Shown here: in pieces, positions 24,441 to 33,162 of the stretch | Layout of the letters: each line of letters begins with the position of its first letter | Position numbering within the stretch: position 1 is the first letter of the stretch | Source of the DNA: Pseudomonas sp. GR 6-02 | GTDB taxonomy: Bacteria > Pseudomonadota > Gammaproteobacteria > Pseudomonadales > Pseudomonadaceae | DNA: 64,000 nucleotides | NCBI RefSeq assembly: GCF_001655615.1 | Contig: NZ_CP011567.1 | Location: 6,234,001 to 6,298,000 of the forward strand | Direction of reading: 5' to 3' | Position numbers and translations under genes: made by a program | The notes under the pieces: model-generated | What the model saw: only the letters and a program-made list of their open reading frames with translations | What the model was told of the DNA's origin: nothing | Database searches by the model: none

Positions 24441-25090
24441 GCTCGAAACCGCAACCCGGCGAAATCACCCTCGCCCACCATGGCGTGTTGTTCCTCGATG
24501 AGCTTCCAGAGTTTGATCGCAAGGTATTGGAGGTGTTGAGAGAGCCACTGGAATCCGGCCACATCGTGATTTCCCGTGCCAAGGACCGCGTTCGCTTTCC
24601 GGCGCGCTTTCAATTGGTGGCTGCGATGAATCCCTGCCCCTGTGGATATCTTGGCGAGCCAAGTGGTCGTTGTTCCTGCACGCCGGACATGGTGCAGCGC
24701 TATCGCAACAAACTGTCGGGGCCGCTGCTGGACCGCATCGATCTGCACCTGACGGTTGCTCGTGAGGCCACGGCGTTGAATCCTGCGTTGAAACCCGGCG
24801 ACGATACAGCCACCGCCGCCGAGTTGGTTGCTGATGCAAGAGAGCGGCAACACAAACGCCAGGGTTGCGCCAATGCCTTCCTCGACCTGCCAGGCCTACG
24901 CCGGCACTGTAAGTTATCCACAGCCGATGAAAACTGGCTGGAATCCGCCTGCGAGCGTTTAACGCTGTCGTTGCGAGCGGCCCATCGACTGCTCAAGGTC
25001 GCGCGCACGCTGGCGGACCTTGAACAAGCCGACGGGATCAGACGCGAACACTTGGCCGAAGCGCTGCAATATCGGCCAACAACGCTCTAG
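24441..25090 (+). pseudogene. comM: comM (yifB) C-terminal half, disrupted by the Tn7-like element
   Basis: About 216 residues from GSKPQPGEITLAHHG to the natural end ALQYRPTTL. The visible part holds the Walker B region VLFLDELPEFDRK, the AMNPCPCGYLGEPSGRCSCTP cysteine cluster and the C-terminal Mg-chelatase-like lid domain. The family is about 500 residues, so the N-terminal Lon-like domain and Walker A are missing and lie on the far side of the element. ComM is a hexameric branch-migration helicase that extends strand invasion during natural transformation, so its loss should lower recombination of incoming DNA. A TTG at 24431 could start translation of the fragment, but the product would lack ATP binding. 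Confidence 0.93.
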
Positions 25091-25096
25091 TCCGTG

Positions 25097-26311
25097 TCAC
25101 CCCTTGGTCAGATCAACCAACGGCGTCTGCCGCACTTCAGTCTCGCGCCCGCCCTGAATCTCGCTCACCCGTTTCAACGCCTTATCCACAGCCGCCTTAT
25201 CCGCCAACAAGCTGTAGCTGATACGGAACTGCTTCTGTTCCTTCGGCGCAATTGTCGGCACCAGGTTCAGTGGCCGCTGATACCGGCGGTTATAGGAAAA
25301 GCTCGTTCCCGGCTCCAGCCCCGTAACATAGCCCTGGCCCTGGGTATCGGTGTTTTTCCACAGGGAGAACACCGGCAATGTTTGAGTGTTAAAGCCGACC
25401 GAGACACCCAGGCTGCCGGCCTTGTCATGCAGCACGGTCAACGTATCGCCCTTGGCATCGGCATATGGCACCACGTTGTAAACCGTCTCGTCGTAGTCCT
25501 TGGTCGGTGCGCGGTAGGTTTGCCAATCCGCCAGATCGCCCTTGGCTTTGTCGTTGAACGGCGAGACCTGCTTCACCGGCGCGGCGAAGCGGGCGCCCTG
25601 CTCCAGGAACGGTGTGCTGAAGTTGCTGTGATACAGCGCCTGGTATTCCTTCGGATAATCACCGTTGTTGGTCAGGGTGTCGTTGAGGGCGAACACGACG
25701 CTGCCGGGCTCGGTAACCAGTTCGGTCGCGACGGAGAAGTCGACTTTCTTGAATGCCTGCTCTTTCAGTTCACCGCGCAGGCTGATGGCGTATGGCGGTT
25801 TTTCATCAATGTGCAGGGTGACTTTGTTGGCCGGGATGTTGGCGGCGCGACCGTGCAGGGTCAGCAGCTCGCCATTGTCCATGCCGGGATGGCCGACCCA
25901 TTCGTAGCCGCAGCGGGTGACCAGTTCATTGAAACCTTCCAGCCAGCCCAGGCCACCGCGACCGTTGAGTTCGATGAAGGACGGGTTGACCACTTCCTTG
26001 ACCGGCGAATCCCAGCCCATGCGCACATTGCCGACCGAAGCTTGCAGCACGTTCATGCCGCGAGTCGGCACCACCGAGAGTTTCATCGCGCCATTATCGA
26101 TGTCGACAATGCTGACGCCCTCCTGCCGACCGCCATGCAAGGTGCGCAGGGTCACGGAGAAGGGCTTGTCGGTTTTCACACCGAGTTGCTGGCTGGTGAT
26201 CTGCCAGTTCTGGGCGGCTTTGTCGGTATCGAGCAGGACGTAATCCCAGGCCATGGCGTGGGAAGCAGCGGACAGTGCGCTGAGGGCAACGAAGAGTTTG
26301 AGCGGGGTCAT
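25097..26311 (-). CDS. DUF4432 aldose-1-epimerase-like protein, exported
   Basis: 404 residues from the ATG at 26311, where a signal peptide begins (MTPLKLFVALSALSAASHAM, cleavage near AMA/W); an upstream in-frame start at 26404 would bury the signal. The mature protein has the galactose-mutarotase beta-supersandwich pattern, with VVPTRGMNVLQA, GYEWVGHPGMDNGE, LHGRAANIPA, NNGDYPKEYQALYHSN and GLEPGTSFSYNRRYQ. DUF4432 members are related to aldose epimerases, but the reaction of this exported form is unknown. It is convergent with the comM fragment, six bases apart, so comM read-through may reach it. Confidence 0.8.
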   Translation of the reverse strand: MTPLKLFVALSALSAASHAMAWDYVLLDTDKAAQNWQITSQQLGVKTDKPFSVTLRTLHGGRQEGVSIVDIDNGAMKLSVVPTRGMNVLQASVGNVRMGWDSPVKEVVNPSFIELNGRGGLGWLEGFNELVTRCGYEWVGHPGMDNGELLTLHGRAANIPANKVTLHIDEKPPYAISLRGELKEQAFKKVDFSVATELVTEPGSVVFALNDTLTNNGDYPKEYQALYHSNFSTPFLEQGARFAAPVKQVSPFNDKAKGDLADWQTYRAPTKDYDETVYNVVPYADAKGDTLTVLHDKAGSLGVSVGFNTQTLPVFSLWKNTDTQGQGYVTGLEPGTSFSYNRRYQRPLNLVPTIAPKEQKQFRISYSLLADKAAVDKALKRVSEIQGGRETEVRQTPLVDLTKG

Positions 26312-26452
26312 GGCAGCAGCCTTTCTTGGAGTTGTGCCATTTTTATAAACTTGAAGAAACGTTTCAGCAAGCATAAAAATCGAGATCACGACGGCAAATG
26401 CCAAATGATCGTCGATACGGGGCTTGTGGATAACGCGCAGAATCGAGTTGAT

Positions 26453-26478
26453 GCCATCGCGAGCCTGCTCGCGATGGC
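26453..26478. terminator. 12-bp perfect hairpin downstream of the chemoreceptor gene
   Basis: GCCATCGCGAGC and GCTCGCGATGGC form a perfect stem with a two-base loop, 15 bases beyond the MCP stop. No U-tract follows. It is of the REP type and probably stabilises or ends the transcript. Confidence 0.5.
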
Positions 26479-26493
26479 TGTTTCGGAGGTGCC

Positions 26494-28470
26494 TCAGCGG
26501 AACCGGTCAACCTCATGCCGCAAGTCCGCCGCGAGCTTCTCCAGCTCTTTGGCAGTCACCGCCAGGTTCGACACCACTTCCCGCTGCTCACTGTTCGCCA
26601 AGGCAATGCTTTGCAGGTTGCTGCTGAGCAAGGTCGCGGTGCTGCTTTGCTCCTGGGTCGCGGTGGTGATGGCGGCGAATTGCTGACCGGCCGAGCGACT
26701 TTGCTCATCGATTCGCGCCAGGGCTGAGGCGACGTTGGCGTTGCGCGACAAGCCTTCCTGCATCAGCACGTTACCCTGCTCCATGGTGCTGATCGCGTTG
26801 CCGGTTTCCTGCTGGATACTTTGGATCATCCCGGAAATTTCGTCAGTGGCCTGGCGAGTGCGTGAAGCCAGGTTGCGCACCTCATCGGCCACCACCGCAA
26901 ACCCACGACCTTGTTCACCGGCACGGGCGGCTTCGATGGCAGCGTTGAGCGCCAGCAAATTGGTTTGCTCGGCGATCGCGGTGATCACCCCGACGATGCC
27001 GCCGATTTCCTGGGAGCGCTGACCCAAGGTGTTGATTACCGTCGCGGTGCTGTTCAGCGCACCGGCGATTTGCTCCAGGGATGAGGACGCTTCGTCCATC
27101 GACGTACGACCGATCTGGGTTTGCTGTGCGTTTTCCTGCGCCAGGCGCTGGGTGTTGCCCATGTTGTCGGCGATGTTCAGCGAGGTGGCGCTGAATTCTT
27201 CCACGGCGCCGGCCATGCTGGTGATTTCGCCGGACTGCTGCTCCATCCCTTCATAGGCACCGCCGGACAAGCCAGACAACGCCTGGGCGCGGCTGTTGAC
27301 CTCTTCCGAGGCTCTACGAATGTGCTCGACCATGGTCGACAAAGCCTGGCTCATCTGGTTGAAAGCGCGGGCCAACTGACCGATTTCGTCGTTGCTCGAC
27401 ACGTTCAGGCGCACGCTCAAATCACCGGCCCCCAAGGCTTCGGCCTGACGCACCAGATCCCCCAGCGGCGCCAGTTTGCTGCGCAACAACCAGACCGCCG
27501 AACCCACCGCCAGCAACATCGCCAACAGGCTGCCGATGGCCAGACGAATGCCGACGCTCCAGGTCACCGCGCGGATTTCCGCTTTCGGCATGCTCGCCAC
27601 CACCGACCATGGGCCGCCTTCGAACGGCACGGCAATGCTGTAGAAGTCTTGCGACGTGTCGCTCCAGAAATCGCCCTTGCCCGGTGTCTTGGCCAGACCG
27701 ACGATGGCCGGTGCTGCCACGTCCAACGCTTGCACACCGGCGATCGGCACCAGCCATTTGTTCTGCTCATCGAGCAGCGCCAGGGAGCCGGTCTGGCCGA
27801 TGCGGAAGCGCTTGAGGTTTTCGAACTGGGCGTTCTGGGCGTCGGTGTAATCGAATCCTACGAACAGCACGGCAATCACCTTACCGCCGCTGTCGCGTAC
27901 GGGGGTGTACTGAGTCATGTAGGACCGTTCGAAGAGCAAGGCGCGACCGACGTAGCTCTGCCCGGCCATCAAGCGCGCATAAGCCGGGTGAGCGTGATCC
28001 AGCAATGTGCCGATGGCCCGGGTGCCGTCCTGTTTGCTCAGGGACGTGCTGACCCGGATGAAGTCTTCGCCACTGCGCACGAACAGCGTCGCAACGCCGG
28101 CAGTCATTTGCTTGAACTCATCCACTTCCTTGAAGTTGTTGTTCAACACTTCGCCACCCAGGTGCAGGCCCGGGGTCTGCACGCCCGCCACGGTCACCGG
28201 CTCATCCGGATGCACGCTCAAACCGGCGCTGAAGCGCTTCTCGAACAGGCCGCTGAGGCGCTGGGTACTCTCACGCAACGTGCCGTGGAACGTACTCAGT
28301 TGATCGGCCAGCAGCCTCGCCTCGCTGGCCAGGTGCTCTTCGCGGGTGGCGAGGTTGGCGGCGTCCAGCGAGCGCAGGGCAAACACGGTGCTGCCGCTGA
28401 TGACAATCGCCAGTATCACGGCAAGCGCAAGACCCAGCTGTGAGGCAATCCGAGCACGAGGTTGAGACAT
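26494..28470 (-). CDS. Methyl-accepting chemotaxis protein with Cache sensor
   Basis: 658 residues from the ATG at 28470 ([16 protein letters not shown]). One membrane helix spans about 10-32. A periplasmic sensor of about 240 residues follows, with Cache-type segments ([35 protein letters not shown]). The second helix is near 285-308, then a HAMP domain ([20 protein letters not shown]) and a long signalling coiled coil. The hairpin tip [20 protein letters not shown] is canonical for contact with CheA/CheW. No CheR-binding pentapeptide is seen; the end is HEVDRFR. The ligand is unknown; Cache sensors often bind organic or amino acids. Confidence 0.92.
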   Translation of the reverse strand: MSQPRARIASQLGLALAVILAIVISGSTVFALRSLDAANLATREEHLASEARLLADQLSTFHGTLRESTQRLSGLFEKRFSAGLSVHPDEPVTVAGVQTPGLHLGGEVLNNNFKEVDEFKQMTAGVATLFVRSGEDFIRVSTSLSKQDGTRAIGTLLDHAHPAYARLMAGQSYVGRALLFERSYMTQYTPVRDSGGKVIAVLFVGFDYTDAQNAQFENLKRFRIGQTGSLALLDEQNKWLVPIAGVQALDVAAPAIVGLAKTPGKGDFWSDTSQDFYSIAVPFEGGPWSVVASMPKAEIRAVTWSVGIRLAIGSLLAMLLAVGSAVWLLRSKLAPLGDLVRQAEALGAGDLSVRLNVSSNDEIGQLARAFNQMSQALSTMVEHIRRASEEVNSRAQALSGLSGGAYEGMEQQSGEITSMAGAVEEFSATSLNIADNMGNTQRLAQENAQQTQIGRTSMDEASSSLEQIAGALNSTATVINTLGQRSQEIGGIVGVITAIAEQTNLLALNAAIEAARAGEQGRGFAVVADEVRNLASRTRQATDEISGMIQSIQQETGNAISTMEQGNVLMQEGLSRNANVASALARIDEQSRSAGQQFAAITTATQEQSSTATLLSSNLQSIALANSEQREVVSNLAVTAKELEKLAADLRHEVDRFR

Positions 28471-28655
28471 GACAGCTCCTGACCCAGTGGGCCGGATCAT
28501 CCTGATCCCGTCGCACTCGGCTAAATTTCTGATAGAGGGGAAAACGTGGAGCCTGGTACGAAGGTTCCATCAGCAGATTTTCGGCGGCAAAGCCGAATAC
28601 TTGAGTGATTAACGGGGATATGGCTCAAGGCCGCCATTGCAGCGGCTCCATCGAT

Positions 28656-29576
28656 TCAACCCAGGCGTTCGACATCCGGTAATTCCATGGCCCGGACTTC
28701 GCCTTGCAGGAAATCGCTGAGCCGGCGCAAACGTTCACCTCCCGGGCGGGTTTTCGGCCAGACCAGGTAATAATTCTCACCACTGGCGACGGCCGTCGGC
28801 CACGGCAAACTCAGACGTCCCTGCGCGACATCCTCCGCCACCATCAGCAAATCACCCATGGACACGCCGTAGCCACGGGCGGCAGCGATCATGCCCAGTT
28901 CCAGGGTGTCGAACACCTGCCCGCCCTTGAGCGAGACCTGATCGCTCAGGCCCATGCGCTCCAGCCAGTTGCGCCAGTCACGGCGGTCCGGCGTCGGGTG
29001 CAGCAGTTCGGTGCTGGCCAGGCGCGCAACGTCCCACGGTTGATCCTTCAGCAGATTCGGCGCGCCCACCGGAATCAACTCTTCGGGGAACAGCAAAGTC
29101 GTCTCCCAGTCCGGTGGAAAATGCCCGTTGCTGAGGATGACGGCGCAGTCAAAGGGTTCATGGTTGAAGTCCACCGTATCGACGTCCATCCAGGCGCTGG
29201 TCAATTGCACCTCGTTCCCCGGTCGCAGGTGGCGAAAGCGACTGAGCCGCGCCAACAGCCAGCGCATGGTCAGGGTCGACGGGGCTTTCATGCGCAAGAT
29301 GTCGTCCTCGGCGCGCAAGGTGTTGCAGGCCCGCTCAAGGGCGGTGAAGCCTTCGCGAATGCCCGGCAGGATCAGCCGCGCCGATTCGGTCAGTTGCAGG
29401 TTGCGCCCGCTGCGATGAAACAGCCGACAGGCGAAATGCTCTTCGAGCGTACGAATGTGCCGGCTGACCGCACTTTGCGTGATCGACAACTCTTCGGCGG
29501 CGCGGGTAAACGAACTATGCCGCGCCGCCGCTTCGAATGCTCGAAGGGCATACAAGGGAGGGAGACGACGAGACAT
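28656..29576 (-). CDS. LysR-family regulator, GcvA-like
   Basis: 306 residues. The helix-turn-helix reads LRAFEAAARHSSFTRAAEEL and SITQSAVSRHIRTLEEHF (about residues 10-47), the GcvA/AmpR-like subclass. The effector domain includes MRWLLARLSRFRHLRPG and GYGVSMGDLLM. It is divergent from the MATE pump gene with about 150 bp between starts, the same arrangement as PA5293/PA5294 of P. aeruginosa, so it may regulate the pump. Confidence 0.9.
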   Translation of the reverse strand: MSRRLPPLYALRAFEAAARHSSFTRAAEELSITQSAVSRHIRTLEEHFACRLFHRSGRNLQLTESARLILPGIREGFTALERACNTLRAEDDILRMKAPSTLTMRWLLARLSRFRHLRPGNEVQLTSAWMDVDTVDFNHEPFDCAVILSNGHFPPDWETTLLFPEELIPVGAPNLLKDQPWDVARLASTELLHPTPDRRDWRNWLERMGLSDQVSLKGGQVFDTLELGMIAAARGYGVSMGDLLMVAEDVAQGRLSLPWPTAVASGENYYLVWPKTRPGGERLRRLSDFLQGEVRAMELPDVERLG

Positions 29577-29733
29577 TGGGAAACCTCCTATAGCGCGATT
29601 GCCTCAACTTATCAGAAAGTCCCGAGCATGAGTTTTAATCATGCTACCCATCCTTTTTATCCCTTTGTGGAAACCCCGCAGAGCGCCGAGAATCGACGCT
29701 TCCTGTTCTCTCTGACAATCGAGCGTGATGATC

Positions 29734-31131
29734 ATGCAGCATCCAGCGCGTATTGAACTCTGGGCCATCCTGCGGCTGGCGGGGCCGTTGATTGCCTCGC
29801 AGTTGGCGCACATGTTGATGGTCCTCACCGACACCTTGATGATGGCGCGCCTGAGTCCCGAGGCGCTGGCCGGCGGCGGTCTGGGCGCGGCGACGTATTC
29901 GTTCGTGTCGATCTTCTGCATCGGCGTGATCGCGGCGGTCGGCACCCTGGTGGCGATTCGTCAGGGCGCGGGCGACATCATCGGCGCAGCGCGGCTGACC
30001 CAGGCCGGTTTGTGGCTGGCCTGGTTGATGGCGCTGGTGGCGGGTCTGCTGCTGTGGAACCTCAAACCGGTGTTGCTGCTGTTCGGCCAGACCGCAACCA
30101 ACGTCCAGGCCGCCGGCCAGTTTCTGTTGATCCTGCCGTTCGCCCTGCCCGGCTACCTGAGTTTCATGGCACTGCGCGGCTTCACCAGCGCCATCGGCCG
30201 GGCGACGCCGGTGATGGTCATCAGCCTCGGCGGCACCGTGGCCAACTTCCTGCTCAACTATGCGTTGATCACCGGCATGTTCGGCCTGCCGAAAATGGGC
30301 CTGATGGGCATCGGTCTGGTCACAGCGATCGTGGCCAACCTGATGGCGCTGGCGCTCGCGCTGCACATTCGTCGGCACCCGGCCTATGACGCTTATCCGT
30401 TGCGCCAGGGGCTGTCGCGGCCCAATCGTCAATACTTGAAGGAATTGTGGCGCCTGGGCCTGCCGATTGGCGGCACCTATGCGGTGGAAGTCGGCCTGTT
30501 TGCCTTCGCCGCGCTGTGCATGGGCACCATGGGCAGCACGCAACTGGCGGCGCACCAGATCGCCCTGCAAATCGTCTCGGTGGCGTTCATGGTGCCGGCG
30601 GGGCTTTCCTACGCGATCACCATGCGCATCGGCCAGCATTACGGCGCCGGGCAATTGCTGGATGCGCGGCTGGCCGGACGGGTCGGGATCGCCTTCGGGG
30701 CGGTGTCGATGCTGGGGTTCGCGATGGTCTTCTGGCTACTGCCGAATCAGCTGATCGGCTTGTTCCTGGACCACAACGACCCGGCGTTTCGCCCGGTCAT
30801 CGAACTGGCCGTGAGCTTGTTGGCGGTGGCGGCGTGGTTCGAGCTGTTCGACGGCACGCAAACCATTGCCATGGGCTGCATTCGCGGACTCAAGGATGCC
30901 AAGACCACGTTCCTGGTAGGTTTGGGCTGCTATTGGCTGATTGGTGCGCCGGCCGCCTGGTGGATGGCCTTCCATCTGAACTGGGGGCCGACGGGCGTCT
31001 GGTGGGGGTTGGCGCTGGGGCTGGCGTGTGCGGCGGTGAGCCTGACGCTGGCGTTTGAGTGGAAGATGACGCGGATGATTCGGCGCGAGCCATCGTCGCA
31101 GCCGAGCTTCCAAATCACCCAGCCTGATTAA
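29734..31131 (+). CDS. MATE-family multidrug efflux transporter (NorM-like)
   Basis: Inner-membrane drug/cation antiporter with twelve predicted helices, 465 residues from MQHPARIELW; starts three codons earlier (29725) are possible and none has a strong ribosome site. The paired MatE repeats start IELWAILRLAGPLIASQLA and LKELWRLGLPIGGTYAVEVG. The Asp and Glu-type residues of the first bundle (LTDTLMMARLSPEAL) and the second (ELFDGTQTIAMGCIRGLKDA) are in place. It corresponds by order to PA5294. Confidence 0.9.
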   Translation: MQHPARIELWAILRLAGPLIASQLAHMLMVLTDTLMMARLSPEALAGGGLGAATYSFVSIFCIGVIAAVGTLVAIRQGAGDIIGAARLTQAGLWLAWLMALVAGLLLWNLKPVLLLFGQTATNVQAAGQFLLILPFALPGYLSFMALRGFTSAIGRATPVMVISLGGTVANFLLNYALITGMFGLPKMGLMGIGLVTAIVANLMALALALHIRRHPAYDAYPLRQGLSRPNRQYLKELWRLGLPIGGTYAVEVGLFAFAALCMGTMGSTQLAAHQIALQIVSVAFMVPAGLSYAITMRIGQHYGAGQLLDARLAGRVGIAFGAVSMLGFAMVFWLLPNQLIGLFLDHNDPAFRPVIELAVSLLAVAAWFELFDGTQTIAMGCIRGLKDAKTTFLVGLGCYWLIGAPAAWWMAFHLNWGPTGVWWGLALGLACAAVSLTLAFEWKMTRMIRREPSSQPSFQITQPD

Positions 31132-31136
31132 ACCCT

Positions 31137-31226
31137 GTAGGAGCGAGGCTTGCCCGCGAAGGCGGAGTGTCAGTTAACAACAATATCGACTGACACTCCG
31201 CCTTCGCGGGCAAGCCTCGCTCCTAC
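31137..31226. repeat. Long REP-type inverted repeat
   Basis: Two arms of about 37 bases (GTAGGAGCGAGGCTTGCCCG.. and its complement ending ..CGGGCAAGCCTCGCTCCTAC) pair around a short AT-rich centre. It fills the space between the convergent MATE and GGDEF/EAL genes and would act as a bidirectional terminator or transcript stabiliser. Confidence 0.85.
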
Positions 31227-31235
31227 GGTACGCTG

Positions 31236-32900
31236 TTAAGCCAGCACAGCCTGCTGGCTGGAGCCGAAGGTCAAATACTCAACCAACTCCGCCAACGGCA
31301 ACGGCTTGCTGATCAGATACCCCTGCACCTGATCGCAACCAAATCCGCGCAACAAATCCAGCTGCTCCGGTGTTTCCACCCCTTCGGCAACCACTTCGAG
31401 GTTGAGGTTGTGCGCCAGGTTGATCATGGCGTGCACCAGTTTGCGATTCTCTTCCCGTTCTTCCATGCCGCCGACAAAGCTCTTGTCGACCTTCAACAAG
31501 GCGATCGGCAGGCTGTTCAGGTGCACGAACGATGAGAACCCGGTGCCGAAATCGTCCAGCGAAAAGCGCACACCGAGCCGTCCGAGGGCGTCCATGGTCT
31601 GCTTGACCAGGTCACTGCGACGCATCACCGCGGTTTCGGTCAGTTCGAATTCCAGCCATTGCGCCTCGACGCCACGCTCGGCAATCAACCGGCTCAGGGT
31701 CGACAGTAACTGGCTGTCCTGAAACTGCCGGAACGACAGGTTGATCGCCATGTGCAGCGCCGGCAGACCCCGCTCACGCAACGCCTGCATGTCCCGCAGG
31801 GCTCGGGAAATCACCCAGTAACCCAGCGGCACGATCAAGCCGCTTTGCTCGGCCAGTGGCACGAATTCGCTGGGGGGCAGCAAACCGCGTTCGCCATGAC
31901 GCCAGCGCACCAAGGCTTCGAGGCCGACGATCTGGCCGTCCGCAAGGTTCAGGCGTGGCTGGTAATGCAACTCCAGCTCATCGCGACGCAAGGCCCGACG
32001 CAGCTCACTTTCAAGGTCGGCGATGCTGCGGGCATTGCGATTGATCCGCTCGTTGAAGATGTGAAAGGTGCAGCCTTGAGTACTCTTGGCCTGCTGCATG
32101 GCGATGTGCGCATGCCACATCAACGGGTCGGCGCCGGCCTGCGCCCGGGCGTGAGCAATGCCGAGACTGGAACCGATCAACAGGCTTTCGCCGTCGATCC
32201 AGTAGGGCTCGGACAGGGCTTCGGTAATCCGTTCGGCCATCCATTCAGCGCGCTGAGGGGCGCGGCGGGTGTCGATCAGCAGGGCGAATTCATCGCTACC
32301 CAGCCGCGCCAGTTGATCGCCGGCCTCCAGCTGGCTTTTCAGCCGCGAGACCACTTGCAGAATCAACCGGTCGCCTGCCTGATGGCCGAGGGCGTCGTTG
32401 GCGTGTCGAAAGTTGTCGAGGTCGAGGTGACCGAGGGCCAGGCCGCGGCCGTCGTTGTCCGCCAGACGCGCCGCCAGCAAGGTCTGGAAACCCTGACGGT
32501 TGGCGATGCCGGTCAGCGGATCCTGCTCGGCCAGGCGCTGCAAGGTGTTTTCCAGCACCCCGCGCTCACGCACATGACGCAGACAGCGGCGCAACATGCC
32601 GGGATCCAGCAGGTTGCGCACCAGCCAGTCGCTCACACCGTCGGGCGGCGCCAGCGGTTCGTGTTCGAGCAGCAACACCGTCGGCAGGCTGCAACGGCCG
32701 GGTGCTGGCTGCAGAGCAGGAATCGTCAACAACACCGCGCTGCGGTTGTCATCGAACAAGTTGCTGACCGACTCCCAGCTCGGCGCGCTGAGCAGCACTG
32801 CCGAACTCCCCATTGGAGCCAGACACTCGCGCAACAACGCTGCCCACGCCGGCTCTTGGGCCAGTAGCAGCAAACGCAAGGGTTCGACAGGCGTAGACAA
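31236..32900 (-). CDS. GGDEF/EAL cyclic-di-GMP protein (ProE-like, PA5295 position)
   Basis: 554 residues from a TTG at 32900 with AGGGAG five bases upstream. An N-terminal receiver-like domain without an obvious phospho-acceptor set (1-110) precedes a GGDEF domain whose signature is GSDEF (near residue 203), so synthesis is doubtful. The EAL domain is complete: GLEALVRW, the Asn in AINLSF, Glu in ELTET, DDFGTGFSS, Lys in LKVDKSF, Glu in VAEGVET and QGYLISKPL. It should therefore hydrolyse cyclic-di-GMP, possibly with the GGDEF domain as GTP-sensing regulator. Position and layout match PA5295 (ProE), a phosphodiesterase that controls exopolysaccharide in P. aeruginosa. Confidence 0.88.
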   Translation of the reverse strand: MSTPVEPLRLLLLAQEPAWAALLRECLAPMGSSAVLLSAPSWESVSNLFDDNRSAVLLTIPALQPAPGRCSLPTVLLLEHEPLAPPDGVSDWLVRNLLDPGMLRRCLRHVRERGVLENTLQRLAEQDPLTGIANRQGFQTLLAARLADNDGRGLALGHLDLDNFRHANDALGHQAGDRLILQVVSRLKSQLEAGDQLARLGSDEFALLIDTRRAPQRAEWMAERITEALSEPYWIDGESLLIGSSLGIAHARAQAGADPLMWHAHIAMQQAKSTQGCTFHIFNERINRNARSIADLESELRRALRRDELELHYQPRLNLADGQIVGLEALVRWRHGERGLLPPSEFVPLAEQSGLIVPLGYWVISRALRDMQALRERGLPALHMAINLSFRQFQDSQLLSTLSRLIAERGVEAQWLEFELTETAVMRRSDLVKQTMDALGRLGVRFSLDDFGTGFSSFVHLNSLPIALLKVDKSFVGGMEEREENRKLVHAMINLAHNLNLEVVAEGVETPEQLDLLRGFGCDQVQGYLISKPLPLAELVEYLTFGSSQQAVLA

Positions 32901-33162
32901 GCTAGCTCCCTAGACTCTGCAAAGATGTAGGCGGCGCGCATTATGCCGCTCGGGTAACCAATGACCCAATATCATCGGTTATCAAACACGACTTCGAGTC
33001 TTGAATACGTACATTAGACGCGAATTCATTGCGCATCCTGCGTGAAAGTATCAAAACCGGCAAATAGAGATCGCGTGTTGCGTCACAAGTCGGAGAGAGC
33101 AGCACAATTCTCTGAGCCTGTTAAAATGCCGGCCCATTTCGCTAACGACTCCCTGATTTCGT

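Noticed and set aside
25094..26686. 530-residue plus-strand frame after comM
   Set aside because: Antisense of the DUF4432 gene; no ribosome site or domain.
27121..28443. 440-residue plus-strand frame opposite the chemoreceptor
   Set aside because: Shadow of the MCP gene; composition is biased to His, Gln and Ala with no motif.
29644..30654. 336-residue minus-strand frame opposite the MATE pump
   Set aside because: Highly charged, Gln/His/Arg-rich antisense product; the plus strand encodes a typical 12-helix MATE protein.
31752..32867. 371-residue plus-strand frame opposite the GGDEF/EAL gene
   Set aside because: Shadow of a gene with clear GGDEF and EAL motifs.
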